Shown here: piece after piece, positions 33,201-46,797 of the stretch
Position numbering within the stretch: position 1 is the first letter of the stretch
Layout of the letters: each line of letters starts with the position of its first letter
Assembly (NCBI GenBank): GCA_030407085.1
Contig: CM059582.1
Span: 25,743,001-25,807,000 of the forward strand
Direction: 5' to 3'
DNA: 64,000 nucleotides
DNA from: Trichopria drosophilae
Taxonomy: Eukaryota > Arthropoda > Insecta > Hymenoptera > Diapriidae
Notes under the pieces: generated by a model
Databases searched by the model: none
Seen by the model: only the letters and a program-made list of their open reading frames with translations
Told to the model about the DNA's origin: nothing
Made by a program: the position numbers and the translations under genes

Positions 33201-36200
33201 TCAGGTAATTGTAAAACTTCTTCCTAAATCATCTACGTTTGGACTTTTCATGATTAATTTTCGTTTGTTTTTATTTATTACATCAACTTATATTTCACTG
33301 CCGAATTATATTTTTTGTCTTCTCAATAGAAGACGTGCCTTATTTTTCTCGTATATTTATGATAAGACAAGCAACTGGGCTTTAATACAAAAATTAGTAC
33401 AAATTTTTGTTTAATGTGGTTCTTTTTAGGTCTGTTTTCAAGGAATCCAAGCTAGGAGTTAGATTTAAAGAATTTCTAATTCAATTATTTTCAAGTTAAA
33501 CTTCAAGAAATTTTGAACTAAATTATTTTTTGAACAAAAAATTCGTAGACCCGTTCGGAAAATATGAATCTTTTCAAAATTGATTACCTGAAACTTTAAC
33601 TCCTTACTGTATGGCAATGTGTCACTTAAAAGTTCTGTAACGGAGGCAAAAATCTTAGATAGATATGTACAACAATATAGATGATTATCGAAAACATCGA
33701 AACAACAAACTTTCAGGATTGCCCTTTTATAGAGAATGCCCGAATTATGTTTTTTTTTTGTTTGTATTGTCAATTAAATGTCTGGGTTTATCAAACCCTG
33801 TCCGAGGAGTACATGAGCTAAAGGTCGCAGGGTCGTAGCCACTAATTTTTTTTTATTTATTGGAGTCCCTCGACTCCATATTATGTTCACGTAACTCTTT
33901 AATCTACTCCGTTAACTGGATATTTATTCTTTTTTCTTTGACTCGTAACTTCAAATCATGAACATTCATCAAAAGTCGAAATTAAGAGATAAAGATTAGA
34001 AGGTGTGATGTGTTACTTATGTGTTCGGAAATTACCAGTTCTAATCCGATTTGCATTAAAATTAATTTTATAGCCATTTCATGTAGCGTGCGAATGTCTA
34101 CTTTTCTTTAATGTCTTAATCTAAAAACGAATTTTGAACCGGCAGTTTGTCAAACACTTTCGTGGAAGATTAATGTACCACAAAGTATACATTTTTGGCT
34201 AAAATCTCGTGTAATGCAGTGGAGTCTCACTTCCGTACTGTATGTTAGAAATTCTTTTCAAATTAATGATATGTAAATCATACGAGATCTGTCCATTACA
34301 GGTAAATTATTGCATATTTATTTAAATGTATGAAAGTATTGATACAAGTTAATTTGTAAATAATATTTCAAATGGTTTATTTTAAATAAGTTTCTAGATT
34401 CAACCTGTAAGTTTAGCGCAAATTCAGCGACATTTAGTCTATGCCAGTTTCAACGCTACTGCAAGCGTTAGACGAAATCAGAATATGCTATTATAAAATG
34501 ATTTAATCATTAATTGAGCTGTTTAAAAATAACTCTTACTGTCATTAACCTATTAAGTTACAGAGATTCGATTTTTGAGCCACGAATTTCAAGCTTCAAC
34601 AGACAGATTGAAAGTGATCAAAGGTCGTTTTTCAAATAAGAACTAAGATGACAAAATATTCATAAAAGAGTGGCTCAATTTTCACTCCAATCAATTTAAA
34701 AGAGCATATGAAATAAATATAAAATGAATTGCATTGAATATTTAAATCCCTGCATATAAGCTTACATACTCCATCATTTTACATTAGATTTAAATTTTTG
34801 CTATTATGAGATGGATCATATTTAAGATATTTTTGACCGTTATTATATATTATACCTGTGTACCATTTAAAAAAGATGATATAAGTAAATTGTTATATTC
34901 ATAAAGAACATACCATCTACTATTTAACTTAATTCTCTTCATAAGTCAGATAAGTCTCAGGGTCGAATTCTTTATTCCGTTCTTTTGTACCCGCATATGT
35001 TCAGGTTTAAAAGTTTATAGCACAGCCACTTCTAATGTCATAACCATTACTTTTTAGTTTTTACTGGTCCCAATAACCATTTTTGTAGATTTAATATTTA
35101 TCCTTTACAAATAAAGATATGTTCAAAGGTTTTTGCATCCATATTCTTTTATTAATAACCAATATTTAAATATAACTGGGTGTATAAATCGTATTAAAAA
35201 GGAGACTGAAAAACGCTAATTAACTTTTAGTGTTTACTAATGATATCCACAGTCATCAAATTCGCTGATCAATTTTTTAATATATTTCAATTTTTTAAAT
35301 TTCTGATATTCTTGTTTCTTCATTTCTCGTTGGCGTAATAATATGAAAAATATTGACATGCTTAATTAAGTATTCTGTACATGTAACAGTTACCTCGTTA
35401 TGGGAGGGTCACATATTTTATCGAATTTAGAGAAAATTCATGCGCATCTACGATACTTGTTACGAAAGTTCTACGTAATACTACGTGGCCATTTTGATGT
35501 ATTACTTAGTTAGATAATTCAATTCTTATTATTGAAAAGAAGATGCTAATTTTAACGAAGATAAGACGTTTTGTAGTGCTATTATGCCTTCTACTTTAGT
35601 TAGTGGAATAAATTTTACATTGCATTATATAAATGTAATTTTGAAAAACTATTTTTGTCCTACATATAAATTAAGAAAAATGTTATGAAATACTTTAACA
35701 AACGAGGATAAGCCAACCATACTTTTCCTTAATTCATGCAGGTACTCTATGCATTTCCAAAAATGTATAAGGATCAATAATTAAATTTTAATAACAAACT
35801 TTAACCGTAGGGCTAAGAAATCCTCAATCTACTAAAAAAACATTTATAATTGATTTTCGTTTACATACTCATATTCTTGGTTGGCAATAGGAAACGCTTT
35901 CTAAACGGATGCCTTTACTATTTAGTTAACGAAACCAGTCATTTAAGCTGTTTACTATCTGAACACGGTAAATTGGAAGATTTTTTAAATATTTTTTTAC
36001 AAAGAAAGTTTAACGGTGATGTTATTAATAAATAGCTTTTGCAATGTTGGTGTAGGATATATTGACAAAAAAAATCATTAGTAGACTTTTTGAAAACACT
36101 CACAGGTATGACCGATACCTCGGTGCAGCAAAAGTATTGAAATTATCTTATGCTAAAGGCCGAAAAACATGGAGCAAAAAAAAAAGCAAATTCCAACTTT

Positions 36201-36592
36201 GGAATTAACGTTTATATTAATATTATATTTATAAAGATCAAAGTTGATTTACAATCAAATGATCAATTTCAGTTTTGTATAGGAATTCGAGAATTTTATT
36301 AATATTTCGAATATGTCACCTCCCGGAAATAACGGCCTAGTTAATAGTCATTTATTAGTACGCATCTGAAATTTACTTACTCGTTAAGGCCATGCAGACA
36401 CGCTTTCGGTTTAATTATCAACGAGATTATTTTTAATGTTAACGATCTCAACAAAAATGTTGAATAATGATTTCTGAAGTAAAATGGTCTGCACCATCAG
36501 AACCCATGGTCAGAATGGATATCAAATGATTAGAAAATTAAATACGGCGGCTTAAAATAAAAAGAAATCGAAAAAATATCAAATTTAATTTT
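33201..36592. other. No gene; possible remnants of LINE 5' part and transposon end
   Basis: 33200-33350 read on the minus strand gives lysine-rich fragments that might continue the LINE. At 33805-33835 a tRNA-like GGTCGCAGGGTCGTAGCC appears, too degenerate to call. CAGTGGAGTCTCACTTCCGTA at 34211 resembles a decayed pogo-type terminus. Apart from these I see only AT-rich DNA with short open frames. Confidence 0.45.
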
Positions 36593-36840
36593 TTGGTCGT
36601 CCGTATTGGATCCGCTAATTTCAATTTATTAATTTTATCATCATATTTGAGATCAGCGAACTCATAAATCGCCTGGTACCAATTTTCATAAAAGATCGTT
36701 GTTTTGAAAACGTTTGTCGGCCATATTGGATCCATCATGTTCAACTTCTTAATTTCATCATCATATTTCTGTTCAACGACCTCGAAAAAAAGACTCAGGT
36801 TCAGATATAATGTTTCCAAGATCAGCACGTACTTTAAAAT
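36593..36840. repeat. 120-bp tandem duplication with CCATATTGGATCC core
   Basis: TTGGTCGTCCGTATTGGATCC (from 36594) is repeated as TTTGTCGGCCATATTGGATCC (from 36714) with a period of exactly 120 bp. Matching phrases such as TTTCATCATCATATTT follow in each unit. The minus open frame 36538-36933 is kept open by the repeat and encodes two related segments (KYDDKINKLKLADPI and KYDDEIKKLNMMDPI). It belongs to the GGCGGATCC family. I do not regard it as a gene. Confidence 0.65.
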
Positions 36841-37159
36841 CCAGGTGTATATTATACTTCGTTTTTTAACGTATTGGCGGTCATTTAAAAAATTCCAAGA
36901 TAATTTTACAATATTACAAAAAATGTTGACCACTTATAGGGTAGGTTAGAACTGATAGCGTGTAGCGTTATGAAAAAAATTGACGAACAAAAATTACACG
37001 CGATTTTTCTTATAGATTTAAACCGTCATAATTAACTTTCTGAGCATTTCATGCCAATTCTCACGACGAGTTTTGAAAGAGCAGGAAATTTTACGTTAAA
37101 AATCATGATTAAAAAATTGTTTTCAATGCGTTTCATTAAAAATAATGTCGGAAATCGAG

Positions 37160-37192
37160 CCGAAAGTGTCCGGTTGGGCGTTATCGGGTTAA
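37160..37192. mobile_element. Solo piggyBac-like terminus ending in TTAA
   Basis: The sequence reads GTTGGGCGTTATCGGGTTAA, whose complement starts TTAACCCGATAACGCCCAA. It is close to the ends at 55118-55137 and 43268-43287 and includes GACAC/GTGTC just inside. The partner end was not found, so this may be the right end of a decayed element extending leftward. Confidence 0.45.
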
Positions 37193-39159
37193 ATTGAATA
37201 AAGAAAACCAACAATCCACGACTTTGAAAAATATTTTTCGTTAATAGATGTTTCAATGGCTGCACCAGTTTTGTGAGTAGCATTTCCAACTTCACCTTTG
37301 AAATTGATCTTTCTTATTCTTTTATTTTTTTTTTCAAATTGAATTACCTTTTTTTTCTACATCCTACACGAAGTTCCACTAAAGACAAAATTTGTGTGTC
37401 GTTCCAATGCGATATGCTGCAAAAGTTTAGTGATTCGTTTCTTAATTTTCGAATTCGGATGCTGGTGTAACCCCTTAACCATGGCATTCTAAAGCACTTA
37501 GGAATGGTAATATCTGAGACCAACGTCGAGTCCTATTCTAAAATTGTCTGCATAACCATTCCGGATCGAAACCATGTCCATCTTTCTCTCTATCGTCTGA
37601 ATGTGGATCACAATTTCCATTGAAGTTTTATGTATTGAATCCAATCCTACACACCATATTCACCTTTGTCAGGCGGACAAAAAGAACACCTTTCTTTTGT
37701 TGCGAGAATATTTATTCATTTATATTATTAATGACATTTTGGTAAATTTAAAGGCTTTCATCAGTTATAATTAATAGATAAAACAAATTCAATAGCAATA
37801 AAGAAGAAAAGAAAGTAGAAATACCTTGCTGGTAAGTATATTGAAAGTTATCATGAAAGAATTGAATGACAATGAAAAATATTGTTTTGATAATTCGAAC
37901 AGCTAGTGTGACGCAATCTATTATTATAAAAGGAACGGTTCCTATACAGCACCATCGAGTTCATTAGAATGACCAATTTTCCCCTTTTCTTTTCCCGTTT
38001 TTACTCTCAGGATATAAGAAGTCTTGAGGATCTGAATGATCCATAGAAAGGAACATTTCATATCCTCCACACATCCGTATGTATTGTTTTAAGTTTATGA
38101 ATGTGACAACCAAATCGGACATTTAGGCGGCCTAAAGAGTTCCTAAGAATGACTACAGGAGTACGCGCTGCTGAGGCAGACGCAACTAGTATATATAACA
38201 ATGCTATATGTAGAAAACGTAGCAAAAATTGAGACGTATCATATGAGGGACACTCAAAAACAACTTATCATACGAATATCAGAATGTAAAAGCAATTTTA
38301 ATCTATCAGCATAAGATATAATCTCGGAACATAGATTTAAATTCGAACCTGACTCAACTTGAACGTTGTCAACATTTAGGATTGAAAAGAAACTGTTCAT
38401 ATTAACGAGAAACTCATTTCGGAAACATTTAATTAAGATTCCTGTGCTGAATTTAAAAAATTACACAGCCCCACAAAAAAAACGAAAGTTTGGATGTGGT
38501 GTCCATACCATATCTATAATATGTTTTTTGGCCTTAAAATGTTAAAATAAAGAATAATTTTCGCTTGGGAGTCCATGCCACGTTTCCATTCTGTTTTTGG
38601 GGTCGCAGAAACCATATGTAAAGCCCATTTAGCCCCATTGTGTTAAATTCTTGACATAACTTGAAAAAAATCTAAAAATCTTTCCTAAAATATGAACATA
38701 AAGAAAAATTGTGTCTTGGAAGGCATACCATGTTTCCGTTATGTTTCTGAGGTCGCTGAAATTGAATTCGATATCCATTTGATCTAATCAGAGCTAGTAT
38801 CATAAGTACCCTTGACGAGAGTCAATACTCTTGTATTTTTCCTCCTTTCTTGGCGCATTTTTAAAGGTTAGTTAGAAAAGGAAAAGGTAACGGTAACAAC
38901 TGCCGACTGCTTTCATGATTCGAGACCAGGTCAGCCTTTTGACAAAACCTCGAAAATATCCCAAAAATCGACTTCAAAATGTTAAAATAAAGGAATATTG
39001 TAACCTGATAGAGCTTGTTTTAATTATTTCAACTATCGGCATTAGAGTAACCCATAAAACATGGGGCGCAAAATGTTCATTTATATATAAAATTTTTAAT
39101 TTTAAGTTTATTTTAATTTTTATAATAAAAATTTAACCAATTTTCCTTTTTTTCAGAAT
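37193..39159. other. No gene; degenerate tandem units 38470-38790
   Basis: Within 38470-38790 similar phrases recur about every 110-130 bp (TCCATACCATATCTATAAT, TCCATGCCACGTTTCCATT, GCATACCATGTTTCCGTTA, each followed by a GG(C/G)(C/G)T or GAGGTCGC phrase). This suggests a decayed tandem repeat related to the GGCGGATCC family. The remainder has no recognisable features. Confidence 0.4.
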
Positions 39160-39255
39160 AGAATACAGTACAATACAGTACAATTCAGTACTGTTCACTA
39201 TATTTCAGTACATTCAGTGTAGTCCAGTATTATCCAAAACTATATACACTACTTT
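39160..39255. repeat. Array of CAGTACAAT-like decamers
   Basis: Units related to ATACAGTACAAT and TTCAGTAC occur about eight times in 90 bp, first in good register at 10 bp and then decaying (CAGTGTAGTCCAGTATTATCC). This is a short minisatellite of unknown origin. Confidence 0.7.
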
Positions 39256-41594
39256 CTACTAGTATCCAGAAGTGTCCAAGAAATATGTTATGATTTGCGA
39301 GCCGGGATTTTTCTTTATAATAATAGAACCGCCATCGTTTTTATTATTAATCCGAATGGAAATCTGAATATCTAAAATTACAAAATTAACCAAAATTTTA
39401 ACCATTATTTGTATAATTCGAAAAGAAATTAAGTAGTCATCTGAATGAATGTTGTGCAAATGAATGTAATTGATATTTTTTTTAATTGTTTTTTTAAATT
39501 TATTTCAAGAAGTTTAACCCTTTTTATGATCTCACATCATTTTATACTTAGTTTGCATTATTCTTCAAATACTACGATGATTATGTTATTTTTTCATTGA
39601 TTCTACTAATTTACTTTTATTTTATTTACAATTCCAAAATTGTAATTTCCTGCATACGAATTAGTTTATTCATTTTGACATTTCTGATTTGCTGTCGCCG
39701 AGTTGCATGTTATATCAATTTCGATCAATAGTTTGGCAGTCGGTTTTCGGAGCATATGTTATTCGCTCCAAAACAAAAAACTGCGGTTCGTCGTCCATGC
39801 ACATTTCTTGATTACATTTTCGATGTTCACCGACAATGCAACTGTCCGCATATCATGGCAACTATCCAAAAGCCTCTTTTCCTATTGGCCTAATTTAATG
39901 GTAAATAACTTGATAGCCTCCTAAAATGTGAACGGCTGATTTTATATACCTTTGCAAATTTTACTAAATTTTATCAAAATCTGTCAATTATATTATCGAG
40001 ATTTTATTAATTATATTTATCGCTGAATAATTACAGTTTGCACTGAAGTATATTAACAATGTTTATATGCATTTTATGCATTTTTAGCCACGTCCATTAA
40101 ACCTATGTATTTTGTCTTCCTATACTCGAATCTATGAAAAATAGTCGTTTCCCGATCCTTTTCGAGAAAATGTCAAAAAACCGTAAATAGCAAGTTTCTT
40201 TAGTGAAATGGCGTAAATATAAGAGAATACGACTTGCCTTAGGTTAAGACTACATTATGTTGATGTATTTTGATTCTCTAAACATAAATCTGCTATAAAA
40301 ACCATAGAAATTTTCCTTCTCGAATTTTGAGGAAACCTCAACAAACAACAATAAAAAAAAGAGTACAGCAATCTTCAGTTGAGATCTCATTAACCTCAAA
40401 AACCGTTAAAAAATGATTTTACAACGATAAGGTTCAAATACTTTTAGTATCACTAAATTTTTATGCAATTTTTCTACTCCAAAAAATCAATTTAGTTCCT
40501 TTGCAGACAGTTAGCTAAGGGATCTAATTTTCATTGTCTGCATAATATGAATTTGGACAAAAGCAAAATGGCGTTCATGTTATTTGAACATTTCCCTCTT
40601 TAATTTGAATAAAAACTTTTAAATTAACTATTAAAAAATAGCTTTTTTAACTATTCTAAAATCTACTACTGAATTATCGTTCAATTTTGTCAGTTAGCTT
40701 ATTTTCAATGTACTTTAGGATTGATCCATACGACATATACTGCTTTCTTAGTAACGAAAAACGAGGCTGTAAGCTGTAGTTGTTTGCCATTTATGAACAT
40801 TCAGTTCTACGTACTTGAATGAGCACCGCCATCAGCATAAAATTACTTATGAGTACAGCTTGAATGGTCGTGAAATGTACTTGGAACTTTTTTTCATGAC
40901 TCTCTTCGCTTATGGGCAATTGAAAAGTACAGAGACGATCAACTCACCGATCCCTCTTCTATTCAACCTTGAACGTTGCTAATCACATGAATCGCACCTA
41001 CAGGCTAATAACCTCGGATATTACCATTTATTATCGCATTACGATATTATTATTATCAATATTGTTATTACATATTAATGTAAGTGCAACGCGGATGTTA
41101 ATCCGGCATCCGGTAATTTCAGTATCGTTTAGATGGTCATTCAGTACCATGTTCAGCCGATGATCTCAAAATTATTCCCTACAATTCGTATTAGTACATC
41201 GTCCAGCAGAGAATGTGGTTATGACATTTGATAGAGAATTGTTCATTTGGTGTATGAAGAACATTATTTTTCTCATACGTTTTGATTTCTTTCTGTTTAT
41301 AATCGTTTTTTTTTAAATTTTTGTCTTGTAAACCCATATTCCAGGTCTATCAAGATACAATGCTTATATTATAGATCTTAGTCTTTTTTATTTATTTTAA
41401 ATATGTATCCCATATCCCATTAAGGATTCGTTAATGACGACCAATAATTCGATATCTGGTTTGTGCAAATATACACTGATTTGTCTTATACTCTGATTTG
41501 TATTATGTTTTAATATCAGAAGTGAATTGAGTAATTCTGTACTGCTTTCGTATTTCTGACTATTCCAGATAATGTCATCAAGAGTTTTATTCCG
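39256..41594. other. No gene seen
   Basis: AT-rich DNA with isolated short open frames (39703-39924 plus, 40969-41163 plus) that lack recognisable domains or splice support. Confidence 0.5.
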
Positions 41595-41831
41595 CCCACA
41601 CGGAAAATAAATATATGTGCTAAATAAATGCACATATATTTCGGCGAAAAATGCAATATGTGACATAAATATGTTAAATATGAATGCATACAATATAGTT
41701 TTAAACTTATATCTGGCATATATTCAACCGTGTATACTGCATGTATTCTCGGTGGAAAATGCAATATGTGACATATATGCTACATAATATATTCTCGCAT
41801 ATATTTTCATCGAATTTTTTTGCCATGCGGG
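41595..41831. mobile_element. 237-bp MITE with ATATATGTGCAT palindromes
   Basis: The left end CCCACACGGAAAATAAATAT and the complement of the right end CCCGCATGGCAAAAAAATTC form an imperfect inverted repeat. Inside, ATGCAATATGTGACATA is repeated directly (about 41651 and 41758), as are TGCATATAT-type palindromes. Overlapping minus frames across it (41397-42008) are produced by these repeats. No TA or other clear target duplication is seen. Confidence 0.55.
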
Positions 41832-41938
41832 CACATCTGTGGTTCTGTAACAAAACGAAATTATGCAAGTGATGTTGCTATGGTAGTGAATGAACGTACA
41901 CCTATTTACCCCTATTATGAAGGATCGAGAGTTTTTTA

Positions 41939-42097
41939 CACAGAAAAAAATAAGTCTTAAAATTGTTACAAACTGAAGTGGCTTAAAATTCGTCCATATA
42001 CAGTGCATAAATTTGTCCTTTTCTAATCGGGCTATTTTTTGTTACATCTTAAATGTAGCCCATCAATGGTCTTAAATTAAGACTTATTTTTTTAGTG
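41939..42097. mobile_element. 159-bp MITE, TA flanks, AAAATAAGTCTTAA ends
   Basis: The left end CACAGAAAAAAATAAGTCTT and the complement of the right end CACTAAAAAAATAAGTCTTA agree over about 22 bp apart from one substitution and one indel. TA lies on both sides (41937-41938 and 42098-42099). GTCTTAAATT and GGCTTAAAATT units recur inside. It is a very small non-autonomous element. Confidence 0.85.
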
Positions 42098-42599
42098 TAC
42101 GGACCATTATTCTGATAACATTTGGAAAATTCAGTTCTTTATGCACAGACTCTTTCCTCATTTTGTTATAAATTAATATGCGTTCTCTTCCTACATGAAG
42201 AAGAAAACTACGGTTCCAATTGGCTAAACCGATCACTGAAAAGAAAAAACTGAAATACACAAAAAGAGGGATTTAATTTAAATTTATTTAATTATATAAC
42301 TAATGGATTCAAGGGAACATGTTTAACACAAATAGAATTGTCATTTTCTGAATGATAAGTAGAATTAATGTGTCACTGTAGGTATTTAAATCCATATATA
42401 CATTTTTGTCTTATAAAAATATATAAGTTTCGTGAGTATTACTAATCGAAGTATCCTTTGTATTAGTGTTTTTCATAACAATTTATTCTCTTCATTCATC
42501 TTATAAATCACCAAAACTAACTCTTGAAAATGAGCGAAGTAAGAGGAGTAAACATATGGTGCTGATATGTTTATTTTTAAACTTACGTTGACAATATTT
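42098..42599. other. No gene seen
   Basis: AT-rich DNA with nothing recognised. Confidence 0.5.
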
Positions 42600-43287
42600 A
42601 TATATTTTGTCCACCATATTGGATCTGACATTTTTAATCTATATCACATCCATCATATTGAATCCTCCATTTTGAATTTTTAAAATCCGTCACTGGATTT
42701 GGATTCAATATAATATGAAACATGGAAAAACGAGAGAAAAAAAGATTTCGATACTTTTATTGACGATAATCGTGATAAAACTTGTTATTTTCCCTGTTCC
42801 CCGACCGCCATATTGAACGTGGATGTTCAATTAAACGAAATTTATACTTTAGTGGACAATATTTCTTTCAATATCAATTTATACCAGACTTTTTCAGAAA
42901 AAACGCGAATTTTCTCAACATTTTCACCATTTTCCGCCATTTTTAAATAGATAAGCTGTAAGTAACTAAAAACAGAAAATTTGTCCGTGAACTACGCTTA
43001 TTTTATCCACCGTTATCCTTAGTTTGGAAGGGATCGACATCCGTTATGGACTTGAAAAAAAATAGCTAATATTTTTTTTTTTTTATTTTTCGGTTCTTTT
43101 TAAAATAAAATCCGCCATATTGCTTTTTTAAGGCATGGAAACGCAATTTTGACCACTAGAATCGAAAGAGCATACCAGAAGGTAGTAGGATCAGTATGTT
43201 TCGTCATAATATTTTCCATTTTTCAAGTTGGTAGCGAGGCTTGAATATGAGCTAAAAATTCCAGTTTTTTGGGCGTTAATGGGTTAA
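42600..43287. repeat. CCGCCATATTG dispersed repeat ending in a piggyBac-like terminus
   Basis: CCACCATATTGGATCTGAC (42611), CATCATATTGAATCCTCC (42653), CCGCCATATTGAACG (42805) and CCGCCATATTGC (43110) show the core repeated in one orientation. The segment ends with TTTGGGCGTTAATGGGTTAA at 43268-43287. This is the exact complement of the left terminus at 55118-55137, so the right boundary is probably a piggyBac-like end. A left end was not located. Confidence 0.55.
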
Positions 43288-45954
43288 ATGATCGTATAAT
43301 GATTACAAAAATGGTCAAAGCTAGATGACATAATTAAATTTTGCAATTGTAGAGAATTAAAAAAATATTGCTCTCCGAACAAAAATCCTAAGACTGATTT
43401 AAATAGACATTTATTTTTCTACATAAAGTAACGTTTTTTAAATTCTTCACGGGTTGGAGGAATGGGATCCCTGGGCTATTTCCAGCTGAAAATTCGTGAG
43501 ACTCTCGACCCATTTTTTAAGGTGTACCTCACAGAAATGTGATTTTGGGTACTTTAGTTAATCAAGCAACATTGTAGTTAAAAGAATAGAATCCAGCATT
43601 TCAGATGTAATTATGTTTGAAAATTGCTTTCTTTGTATTAATAATTACCTAACTAGTTAGCGAAATTGCATATCTGATAAAGTTGTAGAGCATGAAAAGA
43701 GAATTTTTCGATAACATTTGAGTCCAGCAGAGTTTAGCACAGCTACAACTACGACAGACTACAAAAACCGATATTTAAAAAAAGGGCTTTTACGATTATT
43801 TTAATTTTTAGACTTTATAATGTGATTTCAGGCTTTAATGGGTTATAATTTTAGAATTGAAATATGCACCGAGGGTCTTAGATTTCAAAAAATGGCAAAA
43901 ATATTTTCAATTTAGGGATAACCCGGATTTTATTGTCCTGTTTTCGTACTTTTGCTATTGAGGTTTGTAAAATTTACAGAGGAATATAGTACATTTTTAG
44001 GGCTATACCTAAACTCAAATATTACTGCAATCTTCGTAAACAAAAGTCCCGTAGCCTTGTTGTTAATTGTTTGTCAATATAAGTAAAATATACCTTATAA
44101 TAAAAGTGAAGAACTATTTTCAGATAGTTACTAAACCATTATATACTAAATTTAATCGGTTTTCATCATTAAAAGTATATGTTGGTCGCAATGCTCTTAA
44201 TTCTCTGTAAGTGGTAATTATTGAAAGATTTATTTCAGTTAGTTTTCGAGGTATCAAATTATTTTTAGAACTGAAGTTAGGTTTTACAATTATTTGAATT
44301 TCTTGTTGAGTTATTCGATATATACAGGGGAAGGGCTATCACTAACGATATTATCTGCAATGAATATAGATTCCACTGTTATATCGATTTCATCATGCTA
44401 TAGTATTTCATATTTTTATCCCAAGAAACTTCAATTATGACGTGTGCATAGTTAATAAATATTCGTTGAATTCATGCTCGTGAAAACATCTTTTGTAATC
44501 GATTTTTCGTGGAAAAAACGCAGCTAAAAAAATATGCGATGAAGCACCTATTACCTTGGGTCAGCAAGACTGCTAAAATATAGGTATAACATTCTGAATT
44601 CATACAATTTTACTCAACTAATGCGAAGACCATTAATCAATTGAAGTTATATATTTCATTCGACGTATATTTTGATAAATAGCCTTTGTAATAAGTTTTT
44701 CAATGACAATTGCGTTACAAAATTAGATATCGGCGGAACTTTCCAGGTTTGTCCGCACGAGAAAAATTTATCTTCATACACAAAGCTTTATTTTAGTAAA
44801 TTTAAGATTGCAATTCACAATTTTTCATGTTTATATTTTTATGCTAAAATCGTAATAGATCGAATAATTATTTCACGAAATCTGGTCGTCGATGGGTTTA
44901 AAAAATGATTTCTTTATTTCAGGTGATTATTAGACTGAGTAAAAACCGAATGATGCTGCATCTAAATTATAAAACCTCCTACTACCTTAAGAATGAATTA
45001 AACGAACAATATAAGTACGAAAACTAATTTCAACCATTTACGCGAAGGTATATCTCATGTAATCATAAATTATTGTTTTAAACTCTACATATTATTATGT
45101 ATTATAGTTTCCATACATATGTACGGAACTTTTGCAATATTTATAAAAATAACAACTTTGCTAAATGTTTTTGTAAAAGTTTCTAAATAGGGGGCGGGAA
45201 ATATTTTTTTTTGCATCGTGGACGATCAAACAAAGAATTCAAAGTACACAAGATAAAAAGGTAGTTCCTCCAAGAAACGCTAGGTGGCATCCGAATCCAA
45301 GTATGAAGTTGCTCATGTTTCGTCCCTTTCACCCAAAGACATCGGTGTTCCACCTGCTTTGGCGTCATTTTCTATCTATGTCTCGAATGCATAACGAAAG
45401 ATGTTAACCTAGCTTTTATCTCGTTATCCGTCTAATATATCTATAAACATAAACAAATGTCTTGCCTCATCTGATTAGGAATTTGTTGTTAACATAATTT
45501 TGTTTATTCGTCATCACCTTTAAAAAATGATAATTCCAGATAAATTTAAAAATTTTACAGAAAAATATTGTAAATAAGTACTTAATAACTAACCGAATTT
45601 GTTTTCGTATATTTTTTACAATCCACCATATATGGTAGCAAAAGTAAGGTAAGCAATAAAATATATTTGGCGAAAATGATATATTTGCAATAATTATTCT
45701 GTAAAAACATTGTTTGAGTACATTGAGTTACCTGTTATCTAATTATTTCGCAAAATGCATTTATTTTTTTTATCAAAATACTGAAGTAAATGAAATTACT
45801 CTGAAAAATTTTAGATTGGCCTCGGTTGATGGACGGGATGGCTGGAAATTACCCACGAAGCAAGGCAGAAAACAAATAAAATTACAAAAAAATAACAAAA
45901 AATGTTGGCGATCGCCACGTCCTCGTTGATGTCCGGGTTCGGCAAGGCGCATGT
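43288..45954. other. No gene seen
   Basis: AT-rich DNA. The minus frame 45183-45368 and the plus frame 45714-45929 contain somewhat GC-richer DNA but no known domain or splice support. Confidence 0.5.
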
Positions 45955-46165
45955 TAAATTTATGTTTTATCCGCAATATTGAATCCACAATTTAAAATTT
46001 AAAAAAATCGATATGCCAGTTCAGCTATGCCAAAAACCCTTAAATACTTTTGTAACTGTTGATTCAAAAGTATTTATTTTTTCCGTATTATGAAGTTTGA
46101 AAAACCGATTGATAATCTCGAATACGTCATAAAAAATGAATGCCTAAAAAAACGCGTAGTTAAAG
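45955..46165. repeat. Fragment of CCGCAATATTGAATCC repeat
   Basis: TATCCGCAATATTGAATCCACA matches the core of the GGCGGATCC family. The fragment ends near AGTTAAAGGGTTAG (46155-46168), possibly a decayed GGG-TTAA terminus. Confidence 0.4.
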
Positions 46166-46797
46166 GGTTAGAAATATAGATTCAATGAATGACAAATGCA
46201 GCGAACGAAAAGTTTGTATCAAATTTGTCTGAAGGCAATCAATATCTGTAATGTGTAATTTTGCAGTTTTTCTTCATAAAATAAAACACCCGGATGTCAA
46301 TACGGTTTTCTCCTACATCTCTATATGTATAAATAAGATGTAGAAAATGTTTTATAATAAACGAATTACATAGAGGTTTTCAAGATCCTTATTTCAATTT
46401 TTCAAGTAGGTTCTTTTCTGACCTCAGAAACTAATATGTCAACATAAATGTCAATAATGTATTGACTTTTTACACATTGAATCCAAAAATGATCACACCC
46501 ACATAAATAACTTATACAAATTGTAATTTTATTAGAAATTTTCTGTGGTAGAAAATTGTGAATGATTTTCAGTAAACGCATACGAACTACGCAATGAATT
46601 TTTGTATTGAAAGCAACCATGAAAACATGAAAATCTAAAAAACACTGATTGTAAGCAGAGAGAAAAAATATTATTAGGTAATGGAAGCGTGTTACAAAAG
46701 TAAAATACCGAATTGGAAATAAATAGTTAAATTTTGTATTTATATAGTCAATGCGGCAATGGCATTATTCCTTTTACAAATTCCCAACACTTAAATA
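46166..46797. other. No gene seen
   Basis: AT-rich. GCAGAGAGAAAAAATATTAT at 46657 repeats the phrase found at 24733 and 26848, which may mark the end of an unclassified element. Confidence 0.45.

Noticed and set aside
33800..33840. tRNA-like 3' half
   Set aside because: B-box match is poor and no complete fold can be drawn.
36538..36933. 131-codon minus frame with two related segments
   Set aside because: Produced by the 120-bp tandem repeat; no domain or start context.
41397..42008. Three overlapping minus frames as a gene
   Set aside because: They read through the direct repeats of the MITE at 41595-41831 in different frames.
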